Shown piece by piece: positions 26,037-34,441 of a stretch of 64,000 nt of DNA; within the stretch, counting starts at the first letter, position 1; every line of letters begins with the position of its first letter. Source of the stretch: an uncultured Bacteroidota bacterium (GTDB lineage Bacteria; Bacteroidota; Bacteroidia; NS11-12g; UBA9320); NCBI GenBank assembly GCA_913043145.1, contig CAJWLP010000001.1, positions 1 to 64,000 of the forward strand. Reading direction: 5' to 3'. A model generated the notes under the pieces. It ran no database searches and had not been told where the DNA came from. It was given only the letters and a program-made list of their open reading frames with translations. The position numbers were made by a program, and so were the translations under genes.

Positions 26037-26044
26037 TAAATTTG
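26037..26044 (+). promoter_or_regulatory. -7 element TAAATTTG of yqeY
   Basis: An exact TAnnTTTG match is separated from the ATG by four nt (CTCT). It is identical to the glyS and PfkB boxes. Confidence 0.7.
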
Positions 26045-26048
26045 CTCT

Positions 26049-26498
26049 ATGAGTTTGTCACAACAGATTAACGACCAATTAAAGCAGGCAATGAAAGCAA
26101 AAGATCAAAGTACTCTGCGTGGTTTAAGAGCAATTAAAGCTTCATTACTATTACTTCAAACACAAGAAGGAGGAGGAGATGTTACTGAAAAAGATGAGAT
26201 GGAGGCCTTGGTCAAAATGGCTAAGCAACGGAAAGATTCTATTAAAATTTTTAATGACCAAGGTAGAACAGATTTGTCAAAAATAGAGGAAGAAGAATTA
26301 TCTGTGATTGAGAAATTTCTTCCAGCTCAGCTTACTAGTGTTCAGGTAGAAGCCGAAGTGAAATCTATCATCACTCAATTAGGTGCGAGCAGTATGAGGG
26401 ATATGGGGAAGGTTATGGGGATGGCAAACGGAAAACTTAAAGGGAAAGCTGATGGTAAATTAATCGCCGATATCGTCAAGGGGCTGTTAGCAGGATAA
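26049..26498 (+). CDS. yqeY: GatB/YqeY domain protein
   Basis: The 149-residue protein consists of the YqeY helical domain (QINDQLKQAMKAKDQSTLRGLRAIKASLLL) and a C-terminal part resembling the GatB tail (MGKVMGMANGKLKGKADGKLIADIVKGLLAG). It resembles the tRNA-binding tail of the amidotransferase subunit GatB, but stand-alone YqeY has no established enzyme activity. The 3' end overlaps the convergent glycosyltransferase by 12 nt. Confidence 0.9.
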   Translation: MSLSQQINDQLKQAMKAKDQSTLRGLRAIKASLLLLQTQEGGGDVTEKDEMEALVKMAKQRKDSIKIFNDQGRTDLSKIEEEELSVIEKFLPAQLTSVQVEAEVKSIITQLGASSMRDMGKVMGMANGKLKGKADGKLIADIVKGLLAG

Positions 26499-28400
26499 GA
26501 AAATCCTTAAGTCATTGTATACCGTGTAATTCTTTGCGTAAAGCAAGTCTAGATTTTTTTGGAATCCACTGTTTTTATCTTCAAGTTGGTAGTCTGTTGC
26601 AAAAACACCTGGCTTTATTGATGGAAGGTCATCACTATCACTAGCATATCCAACCCATGTTTTTTTCCCTAATAAAACATCGATGGAATAGCTTAATCTC
26701 AAGCGAGTTCTTTTGAAAAAGATCCAAAGAGGGCAGGAGGATATGAGCAGAAGAGCTAACAAAATGTCAAAAAATCTTTTTTGAGTTCGATATTCATTTT
26801 TGCTAAGATTGAGTTCAATTTGTTGGCCAAAATACAATCCATTGGAGTTTTTTGATTGACTTCCTATTACAAAACTACTTGCAGAAGGTATCGTATAGTA
26901 GTTTATACTGGGGCCTAATTCATTCATAATTTGAATGGTATATTTTGTACTTACGGTTTCGTTGCTAAAAATTAATTCATTAATCCCGTAAATATGGATA
27001 ATTTCTTTTAGTTGTTTCTTTGTACCTAACCATTGAGATGATTCGCTTTTTTTATCTGAAATAAAACCAACTTGCTGGTAATCCTTTTGATAGCTGCTAA
27101 GAATCTTTGATAATTCAATCCACTTTTTCTCACTTCCAATAAGTACACTTTTAATGTTTGATTTTTGTGAGAAGTCAAGCGTTTTGTATTTTAACAAATG
27201 ATATAGTGTTCTCCAAGAGAATAAAATGGCAGAAACAACAAGTGTCCCAAACAAAATAATTCCTCGGCTAAAATGCAAGTGGTTGGGGAGAAGACCATAT
27301 ATCATTAGAATAACCAATGTGCCAATTAGAATACTTCGAACTAATTTACTAAAGTTGAATGGGGCCTGATAAGACCCATTGAAAGCAATGCTAAAAACCC
27401 ATACTAGTGTGTAATAGGGGAGGTGAATTGTTAGCATTTCTTTAGGGTAAGATGTGATTCCTTTGATATGTTCTTCCCAATATTCTTTAAGTAAAAATAA
27501 GCTTAAAAATATAAGGATTGATTCAAGTGAGGCAAGCCAAAATCGTTGGATAAAAGTATTTATTAAACTGATGCTAGCTCGGCCATAAATGGCTAAGTTT
27601 ATAAATAGTTTGAATAGCTTTTGATTGCCTCCAGCATAGTGTTTTTCAGCAAAAATCACCATAGCCTTATAAAATATTTTAACGTAATTGGTACTGAGTT
27701 TTTTTGTACTTTCTCCTTTGTAGTGAATGATTCGAGAACCTGCAAAGTAGTAATTTTTCCAACCAGCTTTCGTGATGCGATAACTTAAGTCAATGTCCTC
27801 ACCGTACATAAAAAAAGTTTCGTCCAGAAGTCCAATTTTATCCAATACTTCCTTTCGGATAAGCATAAACGCCCCAGCTAAAATTTCGACTTCGTGATTT
27901 TGATTAGCAGGTAAATAACCGAGGTGATATTTCCCGAATTTCTTAGATTTTGGAAAAAGTTTATTTAATCCAACCATTTTATAAAAAGCTACTTCGGGTG
28001 AAGGTAATCCACGTTTACTTTCAGGGAGATAATTTCCTTGTCCGTCAAACATAGGTACGCCACAACCACCTAAATCAGGAGTTTGGTCAGCAAATTTTAT
28101 AATATTATCAAAACAATTCTCAGGAACAATGGTGTCTGGATTTAGAAGTAAAATATACTCCCCAATTGATTTTTTTATTGCTTGATTATTGGCTTTACTA
28201 AAGCCGGTATTCTTTGCATTAGAAATAAGATTAACCTCAGGAAATGAAGAACGAACCATCTCTTGAGACCCATCGACTGAGTTATTGTCAACTACGAATA
28301 TTTCTGCTTCAATGTTTTGAATAGCTTGATAAACAGATTTTAGACACTGTTCGAGGAAGTGCTTTACATTATAATTGACTATGACTATTGAAAGTTTCAA
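26487..28400 (-). CDS. Two-domain protein: GT2 glycosyltransferase plus reduced sugar-phosphate transferase-like domain
   Basis: The 637-residue protein begins at the TTG at 28400 (MKLSIVIVNYNVKHF); an upstream TTG at 28421 would contain the promoter. Residues 1-235 form a rhamnosyltransferase-like GT2 domain (FVVDNNSVDGSQ, LLLNPDTIVP, FFMYGEDIDLSYRITKAGW). Four to five helices follow, then a Rossmann-like part (SVLIGSEKKWIELSKILSS). The last 120 residues resemble a polyprenyl-phosphate sugar transferase: QKRFFDILLALLLISSCPLW, GKKTWVGY, IKPGVFATD and LDLLYAKNYTVYNDLRIFL match its start and end, but the central catalytic stretch is missing. Such fusions occur in Bacteroidota polysaccharide loci. 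Confidence 0.8.
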   Translation of the reverse strand: MKLSIVIVNYNVKHFLEQCLKSVYQAIQNIEAEIFVVDNNSVDGSQEMVRSSFPEVNLISNAKNTGFSKANNQAIKKSIGEYILLLNPDTIVPENCFDNIIKFADQTPDLGGCGVPMFDGQGNYLPESKRGLPSPEVAFYKMVGLNKLFPKSKKFGKYHLGYLPANQNHEVEILAGAFMLIRKEVLDKIGLLDETFFMYGEDIDLSYRITKAGWKNYYFAGSRIIHYKGESTKKLSTNYVKIFYKAMVIFAEKHYAGGNQKLFKLFINLAIYGRASISLINTFIQRFWLASLESILIFLSLFLLKEYWEEHIKGITSYPKEMLTIHLPYYTLVWVFSIAFNGSYQAPFNFSKLVRSILIGTLVILMIYGLLPNHLHFSRGIILFGTLVVSAILFSWRTLYHLLKYKTLDFSQKSNIKSVLIGSEKKWIELSKILSSYQKDYQQVGFISDKKSESSQWLGTKKQLKEIIHIYGINELIFSNETVSTKYTIQIMNELGPSINYYTIPSASSFVIGSQSKNSNGLYFGQQIELNLSKNEYRTQKRFFDILLALLLISSCPLWIFFKRTRLRLSYSIDVLLGKKTWVGYASDSDDLPSIKPGVFATDYQLEDKNSGFQKNLDLLYAKNYTVYNDLRIFLSC

Positions 28401-28410
28401 ACTGGTAGGG

Positions 28411-28418
28411 CAAACATA
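28411..28418 (-). promoter_or_regulatory. -7 element TATGTTTG upstream of the fused glycosyltransferase
   Basis: On the minus strand an exact TAnnTTTG ends ten nt before the TTG at 28400. It decides the start codon choice. Confidence 0.55.
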
Positions 28419-28505
28419 CAATATGAATATGGGTATTGAGCAGATGACTTTCGAGTAATTTCTGAATCAAGGTATTTTGTAGTGTAATTGTTTCATGGGG
28501 TTACC

Positions 28506-28513
28506 TAAATTCG
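28506..28513 (+). promoter_or_regulatory. -7-like element TAAATTCG of the BatA-like gene
   Basis: One mismatch to TAnnTTTG, followed by CAT as in several others here, and ten nt before the ATG at 28524. It would drive the five-gene run from 28524 to 34441. Confidence 0.45.
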
Positions 28514-28523
28514 CATAGATTAA

Positions 28524-30515
28524 ATGAAATTTTTATTTCCTCAATTTCTGTGGGCTTTATTGCTTTTGATTATTCCTATAATTATTCATCTTTTTAATTT
28601 TAGGAGATACAAGAAAGTTGTCTTTAGTAATGTGACTATGCTAAAAGAAATTGAGACTCAAAGTCGCAAAACAAAGCAGCTTAGGAAATGGCTAATCTTG
28701 TTGACCAGAATAATTGCATTATCATCATTAATTTTAGCTTTTGCAATACCTTATATTCATAGTAAAGATAGTTTGTTCGGTCGCAAATTGATTAGTATTT
28801 ATATAGATAATTCTCAAAGTATGCTTGCTGAAGGGGAGAATGGTCAATTGTTTGAAGTTGCCAAAAACAAGGCACGCGAAATCATAAGAACTCTGCCAAA
28901 AAATTCAGAAATTCAAGTTATAGACAACGGTTTAAGCTTTTCAAGTAATAAAACTAATTCGTCATCCAATGCTTTGAGATTGATTGATAATATGGATATC
29001 GATCATAGACCCAACGATTTGTCCGGAGTCTTAAAAAAAATAGAATCTATGTTTAAATCCGATTCTTATGGGCATAACTATACATTTTTAATTAGCGATT
29101 TTCAGTCTCAAGAAAGAACAGATAATATAGCATTGGATAGCAATTATCATATTTATGCTTGTCCAGTATATCCAAATTTGTCACAGAATTTAGCTATTGA
29201 TTCTGTATGGTTAATCAAGCCAATTACACAATCATTTAAACCGATTGAGATGATGGCTCGCATTCATAATTATGGAAGAAAGGGCAATTTTTTATCCAAT
29301 CTCACACTAAAAATTAATGGTGTTCAACGTGTGGTCAAGAGTATAGATATACCTGAGAATTCATATAGAGATGTGCCATTGAGTTTTATTTATTCAGGTA
29401 CAGGTTGGTTAGGTGGTGAACTAACCGTTTCAGATGTACCCATTGATTTTGATAACTCTTATTATTTTTCAATATTGATTGATTCGTCGATTAAGGTTCT
29501 TCAGCTAGGAGAAGATTCAGATGAATTTTCAAGAATTTTTGATAGTGATTCTCTTTTTTATTTTTCTCATTCTGATTTAAATCAAATTGATTATTCTGGA
29601 TTGAATTTCTACGATTGTATTATACTTAACCAATTACCAAAAATGAGTTCTGGCTTAATCAGTCAACTTAAGAATTTTGTTGAAGATGGTGGAGTTTTAT
29701 CTGTTGTTCCGGGTGTTTCTAATAGTAGCTACACGGATTTTTTTAGTGAATTAGGAATTTCAAATTATCAAATCAAAGTGGACGATGAGATGGGTGTGTC
29801 TCCTTTAAGTATTTCTGGTGTTTTCTTAAAAGATGCCTACAAGCAAATTCCCAGTAATTTGCTTTTACCTAAGATCAAGACGTATTATCGTTTGAAATCA
29901 AACCCCCAGTCTGACAAAATAATATATCTGAAAGATGGTACTGAAATATTGACCAAAACAGATATAGGCTCTGGTTCAGTTTTTCAATCTACTGTTCCTT
30001 TTGATTCAAATTTCAATTACACATCTAGTGAATTGTTTGTTATTATACAACTAAAGATTGCTTTCAGTAAAAGAAAAACACAATCTATTGCCTCTGAAAT
30101 TAATTCGACAAATCCTGTTTATTTACCAAAATCATCGGGTTTGATTCACCTAAGAAAAGGAAATTCCGATATTGTGACAGAATCATATACTCATAGTTTA
30201 GGAAGTAGGTTTTGGTTAAATGATGCGATATCTGAGTCTGGTATTTATTCTGTTTTTGATTCAGAAGAATTACCCATAGCCAAATTAGCTTTTAATTACT
30301 CTAGAAAAGAGTCCCATCAGAATTATCTTGATGAAGTGAGAATTGATGAGGTTTTTGATAATACCCAATTTACAATGAATAAAAACAATATGGTATCACT
30401 TTTAAAATCTACTCAAGATTTGCAAAATAGAAGCCAGTTGTGGAAAGTCTTTATTTTAGTATGTTTGATATTTCTAATGATAGAGATACTTTTGTTAAGA
30501 TTTGTAAAATCATAG
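28524..30515 (+). CDS. BatA-domain/von Willebrand A-like membrane protein
   Basis: The 663-residue protein starts with the BatA N-terminal domain (MKFLFPQFLWALLLLIIPIIIHLFNFRRYKKVVFSNVTML), with a second helix at about 57-77. A VWA-like domain follows, with a MIDAS-type Asp-x-Ser-x-Ser (YIDNSQSML) near residue 92. One C-terminal helix (VFILVCLIFLMIEILLLRFV) ends the protein. The soluble part is periplasmic. Homologues are tied to the Bacteroides aerotolerance (Bat) family in name, but function is unproven. It leads a tight cluster with the dihydroorotase-like gene 13 nt downstream. Confidence 0.82.
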   Translation: MKFLFPQFLWALLLLIIPIIIHLFNFRRYKKVVFSNVTMLKEIETQSRKTKQLRKWLILLTRIIALSSLILAFAIPYIHSKDSLFGRKLISIYIDNSQSMLAEGENGQLFEVAKNKAREIIRTLPKNSEIQVIDNGLSFSSNKTNSSSNALRLIDNMDIDHRPNDLSGVLKKIESMFKSDSYGHNYTFLISDFQSQERTDNIALDSNYHIYACPVYPNLSQNLAIDSVWLIKPITQSFKPIEMMARIHNYGRKGNFLSNLTLKINGVQRVVKSIDIPENSYRDVPLSFIYSGTGWLGGELTVSDVPIDFDNSYYFSILIDSSIKVLQLGEDSDEFSRIFDSDSLFYFSHSDLNQIDYSGLNFYDCIILNQLPKMSSGLISQLKNFVEDGGVLSVVPGVSNSSYTDFFSELGISNYQIKVDDEMGVSPLSISGVFLKDAYKQIPSNLLLPKIKTYYRLKSNPQSDKIIYLKDGTEILTKTDIGSGSVFQSTVPFDSNFNYTSSELFVIIQLKIAFSKRKTQSIASEINSTNPVYLPKSSGLIHLRKGNSDIVTESYTHSLGSRFWLNDAISESGIYSVFDSEELPIAKLAFNYSRKESHQNYLDEVRIDEVFDNTQFTMNKNNMVSLLKSTQDLQNRSQLWKVFILVCLIFLMIEILLLRFVKS

Positions 30516-30528
30516 CTGCAGAGTGTCC

Positions 30529-31791
30529 ATGACATATATAATAAGACAAGCAACATTAATTCAAAAAGAAAACTCCTCTCATAATTCTAGAGTAGATCTA
30601 TTAATAAGTGATGGTAAAATTGAAAAAATAGCGAATAATATTTCTGAGAGTAATGCTGAGGAAATTGTCGGGGATGATTTGTGTGTAAGCTCAGGTTGGA
30701 TTGATATGAGGGCCGGACTTACTGATCCTGGTTATGAACACAAAGATACCCTGAATAATATCCTTGATACAGCAGCATTTAGTGGGTTTACTTCCATAGT
30801 TACTCTTCCTAGTACTACTCCTAAAATTGCAGATAAAGCTTCTGTTTCATATTTGATTAATGCTTCTAAGAATCACCTAGTAAATATTCTACCGACTGGT
30901 ATAATTGAAGATCCAAATAGCAAGGGTGATCTTGCTGAAATGTATGATATGTATGAGTCTGGAGCAGTAGCATTCACCAATGGAGATGATGAGGTCTCTA
31001 ACGGACTTCTTAAAAAAGCATTATTGTATACTAAACCATTCGATGGGATAATAATTTCACATCCTTCCGACAAGTCATTAGAACACGGAGGAGTAGTTCA
31101 TGAGAGTAGCATGATGGTTGCTACAGGACTAAAAATGTCGCCGTCAATTGCAGAATATGTTAGTTTGAACCAACAATTAGAGGTTGCTAAATATTGTGAT
31201 ACTCCAATACATTTTTCGTGCATATCTACTGCAAAATCAGTTGAAATAATAAGAGATGCAAAAAAATCTGGGCAGCAGGTAACTTCTGATGTTTCAATCT
31301 TAAACTTGTGTTTTACTGAAAAAGAATTACTCCAATTTGATGAAAATTTCAAGGTATATCCACCATTACGATCAGAGTTTGACCGAAGGGCTTTGATCCA
31401 AGGTATTGTTGATGGTACGATTGACGCAATTTCAAGTAATCACAGTCCTCAGAACATTGAGGGAAAGGCTGTGGAGTTTGATTATGCCGAATCAGGTGCT
31501 TTGAGTCAGCAGTTTATGTTTAGTTGGTATGAGAAGTACTTAGCAAAAGATATACCAATGGATATTTTTGTGAAATCGTTAACTCATGGGCCAAACGATA
31601 TACTTGGCAAAAAAAATACAAATATTGAAGAGGGAGTCATGGCTAACTTAACTATATTCGATTTAAATAGAAAGTGGCAACTCAGCCAATCTAACAATAC
31701 TTCTAAATCCTCAAATACTCACGAGTGGGAGAAAGAACAAAAAGGCAAGGTTGTGGGGCTATTTAACAATAACTGCGTAAAATTGTATTAA
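30529..31791 (+). CDS. Dihydroorotase-like protein lacking catalytic residues
   Basis: The 420-residue protein has the amidohydrolase fold of type I dihydroorotase (SSGWIDMRAGLTDPGYEHKDT, IIISHPSDKSLEHGGVVHE, VYPPLRSEFDRRALI). The metal-binding His-x-His of the DxHxH motif is replaced by Arg61-Ala-Gly63. The HxxHxST region reads HFSCIST, the HH pair reads LN (SILNLCF), and the catalytic DHAPH reads NHSPQ. It therefore cannot act as a normal dihydroorotase and resembles the inactive PyrC' type. I use the ATG at 30529; a GTG lies at 30523. DUF4199 follows at 9 nt. Confidence 0.82.
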   Translation: MTYIIRQATLIQKENSSHNSRVDLLISDGKIEKIANNISESNAEEIVGDDLCVSSGWIDMRAGLTDPGYEHKDTLNNILDTAAFSGFTSIVTLPSTTPKIADKASVSYLINASKNHLVNILPTGIIEDPNSKGDLAEMYDMYESGAVAFTNGDDEVSNGLLKKALLYTKPFDGIIISHPSDKSLEHGGVVHESSMMVATGLKMSPSIAEYVSLNQQLEVAKYCDTPIHFSCISTAKSVEIIRDAKKSGQQVTSDVSILNLCFTEKELLQFDENFKVYPPLRSEFDRRALIQGIVDGTIDAISSNHSPQNIEGKAVEFDYAESGALSQQFMFSWYEKYLAKDIPMDIFVKSLTHGPNDILGKKNTNIEEGVMANLTIFDLNRKWQLSQSNNTSKSSNTHEWEKEQKGKVVGLFNNNCVKLY

Positions 31792-31799
31792 ATATTATT

Positions 31800-32354
31800 A
31801 TGATAAATTTATATAAACCATCGATTGATCAAGGTGTTAAAATGGGGATTATCTCCGTTGTAGTTTTTCTTGGGATTTATGCTTTTGATCCAATGTTTTT
31901 TGGTAAGCCAACAGGAATGTTAACTCTACTAGTGGTTAACCTACTAGCTATACCTATTGTATTTATGATTTTGGGTGCTAGAAATACAAAAGCAAATTTC
32001 ACACCGTATTCATTTGGCAATGCATTTAACGCTGCTTTTTTTACAGCAATTGTTTCAGCTTTAATTGTATTGGTCTTTAATGTTATCTTTTTATCGTTGA
32101 TTGACCCAACATGGGAGCAATCAATATTCGAAGAAACGATGAATACAACAGAGTCTTTTATGTCTAATGCAGGGGCATCACAAGATGACATTGATGAGGC
32201 AATGGAAAAAGCAAATGAAGCATATGCTGATCAGCCAAAAGGGGTTTTAGGAGCAATTATCAATACAGGTAAAGGGTTAGTTTGGTATTTAATCCTTGCA
32301 CTTATTATAGGAGCAGTTCAAAAAGATAAAAAGACCGAAGAAGAGCTCGTTTAG
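31800..32354 (+). CDS. DUF4199 membrane protein
   Basis: The 184-residue protein has four predicted helices: about 12-32, 36-56, 75-97 and 158-178. A short amphipathic acidic loop lies between the third and fourth (EQSIFEETMNTTESFMSNAGASQDDIDEAMEKANE). It matches the Bacteroidota family DUF4199, whose function is unknown. It sits between the dihydroorotase-like gene and a GT2 gene, with intergenic gaps of 8 nt and 1 nt, so the cluster is one transcript. Confidence 0.82.
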   Translation: MINLYKPSIDQGVKMGIISVVVFLGIYAFDPMFFGKPTGMLTLLVVNLLAIPIVFMILGARNTKANFTPYSFGNAFNAAFFTAIVSALIVLVFNVIFLSLIDPTWEQSIFEETMNTTESFMSNAGASQDDIDEAMEKANEAYADQPKGVLGAIINTGKGLVWYLILALIIGAVQKDKKTEEELV

Positions 32355-32355
32355 T

Positions 32356-33312
32356 TTGAATCTATCTGTAGTCATACCTTTACTCAATGAAGCAGAATCT
32401 TTGCCAGAATTGCATGCTTGGATAAAACGTGTGTTGGATCAAGAAAAGTTATCCTATGAAATTATTTTCATTGATGATGGATCAACAGATGATTCATGGA
32501 GAATTATACAAGATTTAAAGTCTAAACATTCAGAGATTAAAGCTCTTAAATTTAGAAGAAACTACGGAAAATCTGCGGCATTAAACAAGGGCTTCGCTCT
32601 TGCAAAAGGAGATAGTGTTTTCACAATGGATGCGGACCTTCAAGATAGTCCAGACGAACTCCCGATCATCCATTCTATGCTTTGGAATGATAACTATGAT
32701 CTTATTAGTGGTTGGAAAAAGAAGAGGTATGACCCTATTACTAAAACGATACCAACAAAACTTTATAATTGGGCCACTAGGAAAATGAGTGGTATATATC
32801 TCCATGACTTTAATTGTGGTTTAAAAGCATATAAGAATGAGGTTGTAAAGAGTATCGAAGTATATGGAGAGATGCATAGATATATACCAGTAATGGCTCA
32901 TCGAGCAGGGTATAAAAGGATTGGTGAGAAGGTGGTTGCTCATCAGTCTAGAAAATATGGTGAAACCAAGTTTGGTCTAAGTAGATTTATACGCGGTCCT
33001 CTAGACTTGTTAAGTATCATATTTGTTTCTAAATTCGGAAAAAGACCCATGCACTTTTTTGGTTTTGGAGGAGCTCTAGCTTTTTTATTAGGATTTTTTC
33101 TTACAGTATATGTGCTTGTAGACAAATTAATTGCAATAAGCTATGGTGTGCGTCAATCTTTAGTTACGGATAATCCACTGTTTTATATTGCTTTGGTAAT
33201 GTTAATTATTGGGACTCAACTTTTTATGGGCGGATTTTTAGCCGAAATGCTCAGTAGAAATGCACCCAATCGAAATAAATATGAGATATCAGAACGATTA
33301 GGTTTTGAGTAA
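32356..33312 (+). CDS. GT2 polyprenyl-phosphate glycosyltransferase (GtrB/DPM1-like)
   Basis: The 318-residue protein starts at a TTG one nt after the DUF4199 stop (MNLSVVIPLLNEAESLPELH). The GT2 domain shows IIFIDDGSTDDSW, a DxD-type FTMDADLQDSPDE, and FNCGLKAYKNEVV. Two C-terminal helices (FGFGGALAFLLGFFLTVYVL and FYIALVMLIIGTQLFMGGFL) mark it as the kind that loads a sugar on polyprenyl phosphate at the inner face of the membrane. It overlaps the next glycosyltransferase gene by 8 nt. Confidence 0.88.
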   Translation: MNLSVVIPLLNEAESLPELHAWIKRVLDQEKLSYEIIFIDDGSTDDSWRIIQDLKSKHSEIKALKFRRNYGKSAALNKGFALAKGDSVFTMDADLQDSPDELPIIHSMLWNDNYDLISGWKKKRYDPITKTIPTKLYNWATRKMSGIYLHDFNCGLKAYKNEVVKSIEVYGEMHRYIPVMAHRAGYKRIGEKVVAHQSRKYGETKFGLSRFIRGPLDLLSIIFVSKFGKRPMHFFGFGGALAFLLGFFLTVYVLVDKLIAISYGVRQSLVTDNPLFYIALVMLIIGTQLFMGGFLAEMLSRNAPNRNKYEISERLGFE

Positions 33313-34441
33313 GCAAATCACCATAATTGGTCCTGCTTATCCACTAAGGGGTGGATTATCATCCTATAATGAACTGCTTGCTTCAAAACTACAAAAGCAA
33401 GGTCATCAGGTAAAAATAATCACATTTAGTCTGCAATATCCTGATTTTCTATTTCCAGGAAAAACTCAATATTCTAATTCTTTACCTCCAGACAATTTAG
33501 AAATAGAGGTTAGTTTAAACTCTGTAAACCCCCTAAATTGGATTCTTCTCGGTAGAAAAATTAAAAACGAAAAGCCTGATTTGGTAATTTTTAGATTTTG
33601 GATGCCGTATATGGGACCAAGTCTTGGGACTTTGGGTCGAATTATTCGCAGAAATAAACATACTAAAATAGTTGCTATAACAGATAATATTATTCCTCAC
33701 GAAAAAAGGTTTGGAGATCGATTACTGACCTCTTATTTTCTGAAATCATGTAACGCATTATTAACCATGAGTAAGTCGGTTTTAAATGATTTAAAATCAT
33801 TTGATATTTCTATACCAGCAGTTTTTAATCCTCATCCGATGTATGAAAATTTTGGGGAACATATCAATAAATTTAAGGCTAGAAAAAAACTAGGATTGGA
33901 TAAAGATGTGGATTATGTTTTATTCTTTGGATTTATCAGAAAGTATAAAGGGTTAGACACCCTACTAAAAGCTTTTTCAGACCAACGGTTGAAAGATAAA
34001 GAACTCAAGCTAATCATTGCAGGTGAATACTATGATAGTCCTCAAGCCTATCAAAAAATAATTGATGATTTAGAATTAAAAGATCATATTATTCATGCAA
34101 ATCATTACATCGAAGATTCAGAAGTAAGTTTATATTTTAGTGCTGCTGACTTGGTGGCACAGACTTATAAAACAGCAACGCAAAGTGGAGTTACTCAAAT
34201 TGCTTACTATTACAACACACCTATGCTTGTGACAGATGTTGGAGGACTAGCTGAATTAGTGCCACATCAGAAAGTAGGTTATGTCACATCACAAAATTCT
34301 AGAGAAATATCAGATTATATTTTTGATTTTTATGAGAATGATAGATTATCTGAATTTTCTAAAAATATAGAATCAGAACGAAACAAATTTACGTGGGAAA
34401 GTCTAATCGATAACCTATTCAAAGTTTCAGGATTGAACTAG
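33305..34441 (+). CDS. GT4-family glycosyltransferase
   Basis: The 378-residue protein starts at a TTG within the end of the preceding gene (MSKQITIIGPAYPLRGGLSSYN). It is a GT-B fold retaining enzyme: an N-terminal Rossmann half with GGLSSY, and a C-terminal donor-binding half with VLFFGFIRKYKGLDTLLKAF, ADLVAQTYKTATQSGVTQ and DVGGLAELV. It likely adds a sugar to a cell-surface glycan. Its stop shares bases with the stop of the convergent lipoprotein gene (CTAG at 34438-34441). Confidence 0.88.
   Translation: MSKQITIIGPAYPLRGGLSSYNELLASKLQKQGHQVKIITFSLQYPDFLFPGKTQYSNSLPPDNLEIEVSLNSVNPLNWILLGRKIKNEKPDLVIFRFWMPYMGPSLGTLGRIIRRNKHTKIVAITDNIIPHEKRFGDRLLTSYFLKSCNALLTMSKSVLNDLKSFDISIPAVFNPHPMYENFGEHINKFKARKKLGLDKDVDYVLFFGFIRKYKGLDTLLKAFSDQRLKDKELKLIIAGEYYDSPQAYQKIIDDLELKDHIIHANHYIEDSEVSLYFSAADLVAQTYKTATQSGVTQIAYYYNTPMLVTDVGGLAELVPHQKVGYVTSQNSREISDYIFDFYENDRLSEFSKNIESERNKFTWESLIDNLFKVSGLN

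Noticed and set aside
26004-26037. GTATC/GATAC hairpin with a T-run after gcvT
   Set aside because: Only five pairs with a ten-nt loop; not convincing as a terminator.
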